DNA from: Erythroxylum novogranatense
Lineage: Eukaryota; Streptophyta; Magnoliopsida; Malpighiales; Erythroxylaceae
DNA: 64,000 nucleotides
Assembly (NCBI GenBank): GCA_029891385.1
Contig: CM057229.1
Span: 4,279,001 to 4,343,000, forward strand
Reading direction: 5' to 3'
Numbering within the stretch: the first letter of the stretch is position 1; each line of letters starts with the position of its first letter. Of this stretch, positions 9,627-21,017 are shown in pieces. The translations under genes and the position numbers were made by a program. The notes beneath the pieces were generated by a model. It ran no database searches. It was given only the letters and a program-made list of their open reading frames with translations, and was not told the DNA's origin.

Positions 9627-11782
9627 ATGTCGACTACCAGTGCTAGAAGTATGGTAGAGGGTGTTGAGGAAATATCGACGAGGGAGAGAAAAGATGGGTT
9701 GGTTGTGGAGGCGCCGCCACGAGAAGCATCGACGATGACCGTAAAGGAGTTGAATCGGTCAATACTCAGATATAACATCCCCGTGTCCTGGGGATCTCGA
9801 CTGGCTTTGGGGAACGAACGTATCCACAGTAACTTGAGTGGATACTTCGCCGTTTCCAATAGCTTCTTCTCGGTGGGTGGCATGAGGCTTCCATACGCCC
9901 CGATCGTCGATGAGATATGCACGGCCTATCAGCTGATGCCAAGCCAAATCCCTCCAAATAGCTGGATATTTGTAAACGGTCTGGCGTTGTTGTGCCACCA
10001 GTTCGGCTGCCCTCCTTCGATCGACATCTTGCGCCATTTCATGAGATTGAGTTAGAGTCCGATTTTTGGAGCCGGGATCCCTTCTCTGCAGTACCGAAAT
10101 GCTCGGTACCGGCCGTCCGGGACAGCTTCAAAGATCTCTTCTTGGCGGACAAAGTATTTCTTTGTGAAGCCTCCAGGGTCCTCCTCCTAGGCCTTAGCCG
10201 AGCAGTGGAATGACGTGTCGAGCATATCCCTCAGTAGGGATGAGTGGATAGTAGTAGATCGTATTAAAGGGCTCGGTCGATATGACTTCGCTCGGCTGGT
10301 CCAGGGCTATTTCGGGGGGGCCTCGGCCAATTCTTTCTTGCTCGACCCCCCGCCACGGATTAGTGGGCTCGGAGAGGGAGCGGCCTCGCCTGGTTGACCC
10401 CGTGTAGTTTAGTTATTTACTGTATACCTTGATTATTGCGTCTCCCTCTAACTTGTGTTTGTTTCCGTGCAGTCATGGTGAGAGTAGAGAACTTTACCGG
10501 GCCCGCCGCTTCCTCTAAGTCCAAGAAGCAGGCCACGGGGAAGGAAGCGGAGATTGGTGAGGGCTCCGCTCCGTTGGTGGACCTCAGTCGTTCTACGGTA
10601 TCTCTGGTCCCTTCACTTGTTGGGGATAGTCCTGCGGAACCGGCGTCGCTGCCGATCGTACCAGTAAGTACGGGCCGAGCGGGTATAGAAGAGGATGAGG
10701 AGGAGGAAGTGGATCCTCCTCTTAAGAGGAGGAGACTGGTCCGACTTCGTGATCTTCCGTCCGACCCGTCTGGGCAAGTTGGGAAGGCAAAGGAGAAGAA
10801 GAGCAAAGGGAAGAGTCAAGCGACTGACGCAGGGCAGTGGGAATCTTTGATCAAGCTGCCCATGACCTCCTCGATTGGGGACTTCGACGTGTCCCGCTAC
10901 ATTGTTGAGAGGATTACTCCCCCGACAGACGAGGAGAAATTAGACAAGAAGAGTAATCAGGAGATGGGGTCTCTACTCCTTCGCAGCTGTGTGCGGAGCT
11001 CAGTTATGTCCTTTGCAGCGGTGCAGCGTCTGGAGGCTCTGGACCGGGAAGTTCAGGACCTTCATGAGCAGCTGAAGACTTTGAAGGACGAGCTTTCGGA
11101 GGTGAAAGAGGGGAGAGACTTTCTTCAGGCTTAGAATTCCTTTTTAGAGGAGGAGAAGAAGATTTGGGAGGAAGCAATGAGTGTTTTGAAAGCTCGAGTC
11201 GATACGGGGGAGGAGGATAGGATCAGGGCGATTACGGAGAAAAGTGAGCTGGAGCGGAAGGTGGAGTTGGAGAGGAAGCTTAAGGAGAAGTTCCTCCAAG
11301 ACTGCCATGCAGTAGCGGAAGGCAAGCGTAAGACCGAGGAAGTGTTGACGAAGCTGGGGTACTCTGTAAGAAAGCAGATAATCGAGGCGATCAAGCGGTG
11401 GAAGAGAAGGAATCTAAATGCGGAATGCTTGGAGCTCGCCTGCGACGCAACCCTTTTGGCCTTGAGGAAGTCCTATGAGGTTCACGTTCCCGATGGGTTG
11501 GAGCGGCCTTCATTCGAAGAGTATGTCGAGCCGTTGCTTCCTGCTCTTGGCCTTTCGTTGGAGGAAATGAAGGAGAAGGCCGTCGGGAAGCGGACCATTA
11601 CTCCGGACGAGGAGTTGGATCTCAGCTCGGAGGAAGAAGAAGAGGAGGATGTTTCCCTGCTGCCAGCTCCTCTCGACCCAGTTGCGGGCCCTTCTCTTCC
11701 CTTGGCCGATTCCGTTGCTGACCCTTCCTCCGCTGACCCGGTTGTTGGTTCTTCGTCTTCTCCTCCCGGGGTATCGAGGTGA
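9627..11782 (+). pseudogene. Tat antisense ORF (putative gypsy-type transposon protein), copy A
   Basis: Oriented opposite to gag. Exon 1 (9627-10392) begins MSTTSARSMVEG and contains GYFAVSNSFFSVGGMRLP and PSQIPPNSW, matching the plant putative gypsy type transposon domain (PF04195 as I recall it). A predicted intron (donor at 10393, acceptor TTTCCGTGCAG ending 10472) leads in frame to exon 2, which has an acidic/basic linker with DEEEEVDPPLKRRRL, a long coiled coil (about 11010-11400) and an acidic serine-rich tail. Together they would be about 690 residues. In-frame TAG codons at 10053, 10188 and 11132 and an 18-bp deletion relative to copy B show decay. Function is unknown; a nuclear-localisation-like basic cluster is visible. 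Confidence 0.7.
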
Positions 11783-12100
11783 TCGCTCCCTCTGTAAAGC
11801 TCATCCAGTCGGGCATGTGACCGGAACTTTTGATTTTAATGTCGTTTTCTTTGTAAGGCTCATCCGGTCGGGCATGTGACCGGAACTTTTGAAATGAATG
11901 ATAGTTTTTTTTTACTATCTCTTCTGCTTTTTCACTACCTCTTCTGCGTTTAGGGTGAGATTGTCTCCTCAATTAGCGGATTGTGAACGAGTGTATTCAT
12001 TTTGTGTCGAATGGGGGAGTTAGGTCGAGTGATTATGAGGTCGTATGGTCCTAGGTTTTACCTTAGGATCCTAGATGAGTGTGTTCGATCTGCGCTGAGC
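11783..12100. repeat. Spacer after antisense ORF with a direct repeat
   Basis: A unit of about 42 bp containing GTCGGGCATGTGACCGGAAC occurs at about 11792-11833 and 11850-11892. Nothing coding is recognised. Confidence 0.6.
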
Positions 12101-12515
12101 GAGGGGCCTCAAGGCTCTTGCCTTGGCGACCCGACCGACCATGGTCGATCCGTGTCGAGATCGAGCGAGGGGTCCCAAGGATCTTGTCTTGGCGACCCGA
12201 CCGACCGTAGTCGATCTATGGAGATGCCGAGCGATGGCGAACGAGGGTCCCAAGGATCTTGTCTTGGCGACCCGACCGACCGTAGTCGATCTATGGAGAT
12301 GGCGAGCGAGGGTCCCAAGGATCTTGTCTTGGCGACCCGACCGACCGTAGTCGATCTATGGAGATGCCGAGCGATGCCGAGCGAGGGTCCCAAGGATCTT
12401 GTCTTGGCGACCCGACCGATCGTAGTCGATCTATGGAGATGGCGAGCGATGGCGAGCGAGGGTCCCAAGGATCTCGTCTTGGCGACCCGACCGACCGTAA
12501 TCGATCTATGAAGAT
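12101..12515. repeat. Minisatellite of 65/75-bp units in the Tat element
   Basis: Six tandem units share CTTGGCGACCCGACCGACCG and GTCGATCTATGGAGATG. Starts of the ATCTTG block at 12115, 12181, 12256, 12321, 12396 and 12471 give periods of 66, 75, 65, 75 and 75 bp. The 10-bp difference is presence or absence of one GCGATGGCGA-like sub-repeat. It lies between the truncated gag-protease region and the antisense ORF. Confidence 0.92.
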
Positions 12516-12595
12516 GGCGAGTGATTTTTTACTCTTTGCCACATATGATGGAACTTTTCATTGCCAAGAAATCTGAAAATCCCTTTATTAATGAT

Positions 12596-12722
12596 AATGA
12601 GAGCGTGGGCCGTTAAAAAACCTGCCTGGCAGGGACAGGAAAAAGGTTCCCACATATTGTATACAAAAACGGTAATAAGCAAAGACTAACTAAAATAGAA
12701 CTTATCTATTGGTAGAACGCCT
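12596..12722 (-). other. Remnant 3' end of the Tat sense transcript region
   Basis: After the protease remnant the sense strand goes straight into non-coding sequence with an AATAAA-like site near 12584-12590 and a short inverted repeat CCTGCCTGGCAGG-type block. No reverse transcriptase or integrase sequence intervenes. Confidence 0.45.
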
Positions 12723-15012
12723 TCACGTTTCAAGAGCAGCCTCCCTTTCTCTGTCTTCACTGAGGAGAACGAGTTCCGCTCTGCGGGCTTCATCATTTTG
12801 TTCTTCTTCATAGCCTGACACCCTCTGATTATGAGTCATCCTGTCCATCTCCTCGTCGGCCCTCACATCAAGAGAGCTCGCCAGGACCACTGCCCCATTT
12901 AATGTTTTCGTTTCCGCTAAGTAGCACTCCCTTGCGATTCTCTGATGACCCCTGATAGTACCGATTCCATGAGGTGTTAGGAATTTCATCGCTTGGTAGT
13001 AGGGAGAGACGATTGCTCTAAGGGCGTTCTGGGTAGCTCGTCCGATTATTGCATTGTACGCCTCTTGAAACTTCACGACTAGGAACTCAACATCCTTTTC
13101 TATTTGACTCGGCTTTTATCCGAACTTCACTTTTAAAAAGACTCGGGCGAACGGGTAGGTTGATGCTCCAGTTACTCCTTTAATGGGTCCGTCTATAGGC
13201 AAAAGTCGATCTTTAGGTACCTTCATCTGCTTGAAGGCCTCATAATACAACAAGTCGACCGAGCTGCCCATATCAATCATCACCCATTTCACCTCGTAGC
13301 CGTCCATGTTCAAATTTACAACGAGAGCGTCGTCATGAGGGCAACTTACTCCCTCAAGGTCAGACTCGTCGAACGATATCATCCCGTCGCTCTCCTTCGG
13401 CCTTTTGGTTGATGAATATTTGCCGACCTGCTTAGCATATCTTTTTCTCCCTTTAGCAGTGGATCCCCCCGCTGCGTTTCCACCGAATATCATGTTGATG
13501 ACCCCAGTCGGTCGGTCACCTTGTTGCCCGGCATTTCTGTCATCTCTTTCCCTTGATCGCCCTCTCTCTTCGCGTCGATTATCTGTATTTGCATTCTGAC
13601 TTCCTCTGTCATTTCTATCATCCCGTCTCCAATTCTGTCGCCTATAATCGTGTCGACCGCTCTTATGCTCGTTATCTCGGTTGGCATTTCGCTCGTGCTT
13701 CACAAATCGACCTAACCTTCCCCTTTGTATGAGGAATTCGATTTCTTTTTTCAACTGCCAACAATCCTCCGTATCGTGACCGACCTCTTTGTGGAAACGA
13801 CAATATAAGTTGGGGTTCCTATCCTTGTAGGGAGTCTTCATTTTGTCAGGTTCTCGGATAGTTTCCCCGTCCGCTCTCATGGCCGCCAATACTTCCGCAT
13901 ATCGCCTGTTGAGCGGGGTGAAGTCTTGGTGATGTCACTGCCGACCGTTCGACTTTCTCCAGGTCGACTGATCCCTCTGTCTCTTGTGAGACTCATCTGT
14001 TCTACCACTCGTCCCGCGGTCATCTGCCTTGCGTTTTGTATTCTTTAATACTTCTTCGAGCTGAATGTACTTATCTGCCCGATGTCTGATCTCTTGAATA
14101 GATCGGGGCTGGTCGAGAGCCAATGACTTTTTAAACTCCTCATCCCTCGTGTTGCTCATAAGCGCGGCCAACATGGACGAGCAAGTGAGGTCGGGGACCT
14201 CGACCGCTTCGTTATTGAACCGAGTGATGAATTCTCGCAAGCTTTCATTCCTTCCTTGGGTAAGTTGCATTACCTCCAAAGCTGTCTTCTGTGGCCGCTT
14301 ACTGGTGGCGAACTGGTTCAGGAATAATAACCTGAAATCTTCAAAGCAGGTGATACAGCTCGGGGGCAGGCTGTTGAACCATCGCCGAGCTCCTTCTTGG
14401 AAGGCCGTGCAGAAAGCCTTACACTGGATGGTGTCCGGAACACAATTTAGACTCATCATGGACTGGAAATGCTGCAGGTAGTCCAGGTGGTCGGTCTTTC
14501 CAGTGTATTTTTCAGGGGTCGGTATTTTGGTACCGGGTGCCGGACGCCGGGAGACTATCCAAGATTTTCGGAGTAAAAGGAGAGTTGTACTGAGCTGTCG
14601 GGCGATCTGGGCGGAAGCTCATAGCTGCATTAATCCGATCATCCACGATTTTCTCTAAGGCTTTAGTTGGGTTGCGACCGGTCATCATACTGGTCCGTCG
14701 TGCGGCTTGTCGCGCAGATGGCTGCTGTTGTACTGGCTGAGATTGCAAAATCTGGCTAATCAACAGATCAGTTGCCTCCTCAATCTGCTTTCGGGTGAAG
14801 GAGGTGTGTGTAGGCAGAAGAGGATCTGCATCCGATCGGTGTTGGAGATTCGGACGCGTATTGCCCGCAGCGCTATCCTCAACAGCCATGCTCTGTTCTT
14901 CTTGCTCCAAGGCTTGAGGTTGCAGTTGATCGTTCGGGTCTGAAGATTCCGTGTGGGAAACATGAGGTGTGGGCGGCAGGGTTGCAGGTAATTGCAAACC
15001 CATGCGCTGCAT
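12723..15012 (-). pseudogene. Tat gag-protease, truncated before reverse transcriptase
   Basis: Sense-strand order is a proline/glutamine-rich N-terminus (MQRMGLQLPATLPP at 15012), the retrotransposon gag core (RRWFNSLPPSCITCFEDFR, FITRFNNEAVEV, 14460-14050), the Tat-type CRFHKEVGHDTEDC block (about 13800) and an aspartic protease region (13330-12880) with a GRATQNALRAIVS segment. Defects are a frameshift near 14530, TGA at 13935-13937 and TAA at 13116-13118. The protease motif reads DMGSS where related elements have DTGSS, so the catalytic loop is altered. It stops at 12723 with no RT. Gag would build the particle and protease would mature it. Confidence 0.85.
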
Positions 15013-15100
15013 CGCCAGAGCCGTGACAGCGGCTATATCGGGGTTGGTCGCCACCGCATGACTGATTTGTGTGTTTCTAGACGTGGTACCTTGAAGTCGG

Positions 15101-15120
15101 GCCCCACAGTGGGCGCCTAT
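15101..15120 (-). other. Primer-binding-site region of Tat LTR B
   Basis: Directly internal to LTR B the minus strand reads ATAGGCGCCCACTGTGGGGC, the type of GGCGCCCAC(C/T)GTGGGG sequence that follows 5' LTRs in Tat elements. It lacks the usual leading TGG. The same sequence with one change adjoins LTR C at 16947-16966. Confidence 0.6.
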
Positions 15121-15546
15121 TGGTTCAGCCAGATTCTGACAGAACGGAACGTTACCGTTTGGATCCATGAGCTGGCCGCTTTCAGGGATGACTTCAACGT
15201 GAGGGTACCTGCAAAACAAAGGAAGGCACACCGGGGGTTGTGTCCCGATTAGCCCCTCCGACGCTCAAGTCAGTCTTTGTGAAGGTGGGATCGCTGTAAA
15301 AGCTGAGAGAGCTAGGTTATGATTGTGCGTACCTTTGTTACGATGAAATTATACCTTATATATAGGACGGATGCTAGGGTTAAGTCTTTACGTGTGCATG
15401 GGAGTCTCTTACATGCGAACGGGCTGAGAAGAGCATGAATCGGGCTTGGGTTAACCAATGGGTGTGAGACCCATCTTTAAGAGATCGACCGATCGGCCCG
15501 TGGATTATTATGATTGGGTTTGGGCCCAATTCGACCGACCCGATCA
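15121..15546 (-). repeat. Tat LTR B (shared central LTR)
   Basis: 426 bp. It has a primer-binding region on its lower-coordinate side and a polypurine tract on its higher side (15547-15564), so it can serve as the 5' LTR of the gag element and the 3' LTR of the mini-element. Confidence 0.9.
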
Positions 15547-15943
15547 TAAGCCCCCCTACTCCTCGAGTCTGAGCGAAGAGAAGGGTCGGAGGAGTATGTA
15601 GAGGTTTTGTAGTTCGTACATAGGACGACTCGTGATTGGGGCGATCGGTCGGATATTGAGATATTGCTCGTCTGTGGGACGTAGTCGATCGGTCGGGCAT
15701 TGTGGTTGTTGCTCGTATTCGGGACGGCTCGAAATTGACGAGTGCCCAAATCGGTCAGCATTGGCACTTGTTATACAATAGCTCGCGCTACATGGATCGG
15801 GTGGTCATCATCTGTGAGCGTGCGGAGCATTTATTGTCGACGGCGCGTGCCTTCTGACAGCTTTTTCGAATCTGGATCGGATCGTCCTTGTAACCGTTGT
15901 GCAGCTGTCATGGATGTCCTTTCAACTGTCGCACCGCTCCAAC

Positions 15944-15952
15944 TTTTATATA
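15944..15952 (+). promoter_or_regulatory. TATA-like box ahead of antisense ORF, copy B
   Basis: TTATATAAACCC, identical to the element upstream of copy A and about 310 bp before the copy B ATG. Confidence 0.4.
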
Positions 15953-16260
15953 AACCCTAATTTACCTCGCCTCGGATTCTTTCGCGTGTCTGAGCTCGTT
16001 CGGATTTTCTCCACGTGTCGCGCTCTGGCTAGGATGTCCGTTTAACTGATCTTCTATAAATGTTCAGGATCGATATGCTGTGAGTTTTTCTTCACGTTTG
16101 TTTCGTTCTTGCTTTCATTCTACCTTCATCTGCTCTTTCTTGCTCTTAGTTCTCAGAAATTTCCGTCAACTGTCGTTCGATTTCTCTTTCTCCGTTCACT
16201 AAATAGGTACGTCCTTTCTGCCTCTAAGTTTTTCTTATTAGAAACCTCTTCTTGGTAAAC

Positions 16261-16946
16261 ATGTCGACTACCAGTGCTAGAAGTATGGTAGAGGGTGTTG
16301 AGGAAATATCGACGAGGGAGAGAAAAGATGGGTTGGTTGTGGAGGCGCCGCCACGGGAAGCATCGACGATGACCGTAAAGGAGCTGAATCGGTCAATACT
16401 CAGATATAACATCCCCGTGTCCTGGGGACCTCGACTGGCTTTGGGGAACGAACGTATCCACAGTAACTTGAGTGGATACTTCGCCGTTTCCGATAGCTTC
16501 TTCTCGGTGGGTGGCATGAGGCTTCCATACGCCCCGAACGTCGATGAGATATGCACGGCCTATCAGCTGATGCCAAGCCAAATCCCTCCAAATAGCTGGA
16601 GATTTGTAAACGGTCTGGCGTTGTTGTGCCACCAGTTCGGCTGCCCTCCTTCGATCGACATCTAGCGCCATTTCATGAGATTGAGTCAGAGTCCGATTTC
16701 TGGAGCCAGGATCCCTTCTCTGCAGTACCGAAATGCTCGGTACTGGCCGTCCGGGACAGCTTCAAAGATCTCATCTTGGCGGACAAAGTATTTCTTTGTG
16801 AAGCCTCTAGGGTCCTCCTCCGAGTCTCGGCCGTGGAGGTACCCCTTAGCCGAGCAGTGGAATGACGTGTTGAGCATATCCCTTAGTAGGGATGAGTGGA
16901 TAGTAGTAGATTGTATTAAAGGGCTCGGTCGATATGACTTCGCTCG
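16261..16946 (+). pseudogene. Tat antisense ORF, copy B, 3'-truncated
   Basis: Near-identical to the first exon of copy A from the ATG (16261) through GRYDFAR, then cut at 16946 where the sequence jumps to the primer-binding region. One in-frame TAG at 16663-16665 interrupts it. It keeps the segment SSWRTKYFFVKP and PWRYPLAEQWN that copy A has partly lost, so this is the better guide to the domain. The coiled-coil exon is missing altogether. Confidence 0.7.
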
Positions 16947-16966
16947 GCCCCACGGTGGGCGCCTAT

Positions 16967-17392
16967 TGGTTCTGCCGGATTCTGACAGAACGGAACGTTA
17001 CCGTTTGGATCCATGAGCTGGCCGCTTTCAGGGATGACTTCAACGTGCGGGTACCTACAAAACAAAGGAAGGCACACCGGGGGTTGTGTCCCGATTAGCC
17101 CCTCCGACGCTCAAGTCAGTCTTTGTGAAGGTGGGATCGCTGTAAAAGCTGAGAGAGCTAGGTTATGATTGTGCGTACCTTTGTTACGATGAAATTATAC
17201 CTTATATACGAGACGGATGCTAGGGTTAAGTCTTTACGTGTGCATGAGAGTCTCTTATATGCGGACGGATTGAGAAGAGCATGGATCGGGCTTGGGTTAA
17301 CCAATGGGTGTGAGACCCATCTTTAAGAGATCGACCGATCGGCCCGTGGATTATTATGATTGAGTTTGGGCCCAATTTGATCGACCCGACCA
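16967..17392 (-). repeat. Tat LTR C (5' LTR of the complex)
   Basis: 426 bp, TGGTTCTGCC ... CGACCCGACCA on the plus strand. Followed by the right target duplication atact (17393-17397). Confidence 0.9.
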
Positions 17393-17397
17393 ATACT

Positions 17398-20202
17398 TAT
17401 AGGATAGAAAAATCGTATTAACGACAAATGACAGCTATTATATAAAAACAAGATTTCAGAAGGAAAACCTGAAATTAAACAAGGAACCTTTTCTCGCGTG
17501 CTTGTCATCTCCACCTATATGCATGTCCTTCTTTCTTTTTGCTATTGTTTTTGTTGTTATCGATGTGTGAGATGAATATTATACTTAAGCCAATCAAATA
17601 AATTAATGTTTTAATTTAATATGAATTAAATAAATTATACTTAAATAAATAATTTATTATATTTTTAAATTTATTAATTTTAAGTCAAATTGAATAGATT
17701 TAAATCATGTTTAAAAATTAAATTGAATTTTATATTAATAACGTTTAATTGATATATGTGTGACATTTATATTGCATGTTTCGATATTATTTTAATAAAA
17801 GTTTTAAATGATTAATTTTTATTTTTAAACAAATCTCAAACTTTTTTTAAAAATTATCTAAACTAAAAATTGTCAAAAACCCTCTAAATTAATTCAATTC
17901 TTAACATGGAGATGGCGATATTCACAAGTTCGTCTGCCTGGTACTTAAGAGAAGATATTATGAGAGTGGCATGCCAACTTGCTTATACCATGTCCTCACT
18001 TGAAGGAGAAATAGGAACTATTAAATGTGCAACGAATAAGGAGACATTTGACTTTGCCGTCGCGACCAGCCGGCGTATATTTGATACTCGCATGCACTAT
18101 GACACTATGTAGTCTTTTTGTTCTTCTGATGTGTATATTACGCATAAACAATTATAATCTATATTAAAATTTTTATTTAATTAATATTGATAATTATAAA
18201 AATGCTGAAATTTATTAATTATTGGCTTTTTTTTCCATAGTTAATTATATAATTTGAGGATGGGAAACCAGCACAGTCGTGGATGAGAGCAAAATTTGTC
18301 AACTGATTGGGAAAAATGAGTTGGACAATTATCTTCTCATTTTGATTTCAGCACATAAATTGGACTTTTTATAGTTATTTTTCCTTTTAATGGAGTCGGA
18401 AATTAGTACTCCTCTCATCTCAAATCTAGACGACAGCTGAAAGAGATAGGGAAAGAAAAATACAACACTAGGGTCATTAATGGAGACTGGAAATGACTTT
18501 TCTATAGCGAGCTGGTTGCTATTCAAGACTTGGTCTAATTTTTTATACAAAAAAAGACTTGATCTTAATTTAGCATGATTTTTCTCGCTGAAGAAGAAAG
18601 AAACACTTCCAAGCGCGTTTTTTCTTTTACATTTTTGCTAAAAGTGCAAAACATAGTTAAAATTTTGTAAAATATTCAATTTAATAATAATTATTATTAT
18701 TATTTATAATATTAAATTAATTATCAACTTGTTAAATAAAATATCAATGATTAAAAAATCAGTCGATTTGACCGATTTAACCGTAAAAACTTTAAATTAG
18801 CTAATTTTTAGTTCGATTTTAACTTTGTAATTTGACTTATTTTAATAATTATTTTATTCAAAACTAATCAATTTATTAATTAATCAATTGATTTTTATAA
18901 ATTAATAAATTATTATACATTAAAAGAAATTAATTTTATTTAACAATTTTTAATTATATTATATATTTTTAAATGGAAGATAATCTTTTTAATTATATTT
19001 TAAATTCTTCAATTTATTTAATCTTTAGTAAATTTTATGACAATGTAATATTGATTGAAACTTGTAAACTTAAAATTTCATATTTTACAGGTTTAATTTT
19101 CAATTTAAGTTTTAAAACATTGTAAAATATATTGACTCTCATTATAAAATATATTGTTCCTTTAAATGTTTAAAATTTTTGTTAGCTATAGTTTGGTTAA
19201 CTTAATATATGTCAAAATTATGTTAAAATAATAAATTTAAATATTTTCATATTATTTAACTGAAAGCCAACCCTACCATCAAATTCATCTACTCTAAAAA
19301 TCAAGAACTCGAAATTTCTTCCTCACCAATTCGCAAATCAGTGAGGGGTGCTTGGTTTTGACTTTCTTGGTTGCGAGACAGGGGGGAAATCAGTGAGGGG
19401 TGCTTGGTTTTGGAAGACGTTAATATTTACCAGAACGAAAAACGTTATTTGGTTATATATTATCAATTTTGATATTTGAAATTTGGAGATTACTCAGTAA
19501 GTTTAAATATGTGAGAAATGAAAGTTATTAATTAATTAGAATATATTAAATATAATTAACTAAATATAGTTAATTACAATTAAATATAATCTAAATATAA
19601 TCAATTAGAATATAATAAATAAAATCAATTATAATATATTAAATATAATTAATTAGAATACATTAAAAATATAATTAATTAGAATATATTTAAAAATATA
19701 ATTAATTGGAATATATTAAATTTTATGCAAAACAATATAATTAATTAAATATTGTTAATTAAAATATATTATAATTAAATATAATTAATTAGAATATGTT
19801 GAAATTTGATGTAAAATAAAATTTTAATTCATTTTATTTTATCAAAACAATATAATTAATGAAAATTATTAATAGAATATATTAAAATTTCATATAAAAT
19901 TTAAATAAGTTTCATTTTTTTTCTTGTTGATCAAAACAATATAACTAGTTAAATATTATTAATTATAATATATTAAATAAAATATAATTAATTATAATAT
20001 ATTAAATTTTGATGTAAAACAAAAGTTTAACTTTTATTTTCTATTTTAGTAAAATAATATAATTAATTACAAGATATTAATATTAAATATAATTAATTAG
20101 AACATGTTAAAATTAGAATATATTTTCAAAATTTTCACCAAACCAACCAATTGCAATAGTAATCACTCATTTATTTTAACCGACTATCATAATTATAATG
20201 AC
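17398..20202. other. AT-rich intergenic DNA, no recognised gene
   Basis: No gene is recognised; a 68-codon ORF at 17906-18112 has no known domain. A 25-bp unit containing CAGTGAGGGGTGCTTGG is directly repeated about 50 bp apart (about 19337-19361 and 19388-19412). It resembles one end of a MITE whose other end could be the CCAAACCAACCA near 20141, but no target duplication is clear. Confidence 0.5.
19500..20130. repeat. Degenerate AT-rich tandem repeat
   Basis: A unit like ATATAATTAATTAGAATAT, about 22-30 bp, recurs more than fifteen times with drift. Periodicity is irregular and several larger blocks are themselves repeated. Confidence 0.7.
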
Positions 20203-20542
20203 CACTATAAAAGATAAGGTTATTGGCGACGAATTCAAACGTCGCTAAATATTAAAAAATCGAGTGAAATCATAATTTGTGACAAAAAAACGTCACCCTA
20301 ATGATCGCTGAATTCAAGTAGCAAAACAATATCCACGATATTTTTTTGAAATTGTCGCAAAAAGGTTTTTGATACACAATATATTCGTCGGTAAAACATA
20401 TAATCAACGAGAGTAAAAAATGTCGTACATAGGATTTTGTGACGTATATGTTTTGTAGATAAAGGTTTTTACCTACTAAACCGTAGTCATGGGTAAATTT
20501 TTTACTGGCAATTTTGTTTTTATAGCAGAATTGTTTTAGCTA

Positions 20543-21017
20543 GGGGTGAGCATTATTCGGACCGACTCGATTACCCGGCCCGGCCAGAATTACCCGACGG
20601 GTATTACCCAAATTTTTTTCGGGCCGGGACGGGTAACTTCAAAAAAATTCAGGCCGGCCCGATTACCCGAATTAGGTTTAAAAAAATTATGAAAATACAT
20701 TTCGTTATTTTTCTTGTAGAATTAACTGATTAATTATGCTAGTTAATTGAAATATTTGGTTATATTATTAGTGAATTCAACTATTTGTTGAGATATTAAA
20801 ATGTAATTCAAGTATTTAGTTATTTTGTGTAATTTTTGAAAGAGAACCAAACAAAATTTCAGGTAATTCGGGCTTTACCCGAACAAAATTTTGGGTAATT
20901 CAGTTCGGGTAATGAAATTTCAGGTTCGGACCGGGTAAGATAAAAAAAATTTCGGGTAATTCGAGCCGGGCCCGAACAGTAAAAATTGGGCCCGAATTAC
21001 CCGAATGCTCATCCTTA
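20543..21017. mobile_element. hAT-type MITE nested in the CACTA-like element
   Basis: 475 bp with ends GGGGTGAGCATT and, reverse complemented, TAAGGATGAGCATT, and internal inverted copies of ATTACCCGAA/TTCGGGTAAT. It is flanked by a direct repeat gttttagcta (20533-20542 and 21018-21027), of which 8 bp would be the hAT target duplication. No coding capacity. Confidence 0.8.

Larger units (their letters stand above)
8475..17392 (-). mobile_element. Tat-lineage Ty3/gypsy complex with three LTRs
   Basis: Three near-identical LTRs, each exactly 426 bp, lie at 8475-8900, 15121-15546 and 16967-17392. The outer boundaries are flanked by the same 5-bp duplication atact (8470-8474 and 17393-17397). 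Reading the minus strand the order is LTR, primer site, antisense-ORF fragment, polypurine tract, LTR, primer site, gag-protease, short 3' region, minisatellite, antisense ORF, polypurine tract, LTR. Tat elements are known for an antisense ORF between pol and the 3' LTR and for tandem repeats in that interval. Reverse transcriptase, RNase H and integrase are absent. Confidence 0.9.

Noticed and set aside
12002..12576. Several overlapping ORFs on both strands with repeated GPSLAIARHLHRSTT-type peptides
   Set aside because: They are translations of the 65/75-bp minisatellite and are open in most frames for that reason only.
19342..20175. Possible MITE with GGGGTGCTTGG and CCAAACCAACC ends
   Set aside because: End similarity is weak and no target duplication could be matched.
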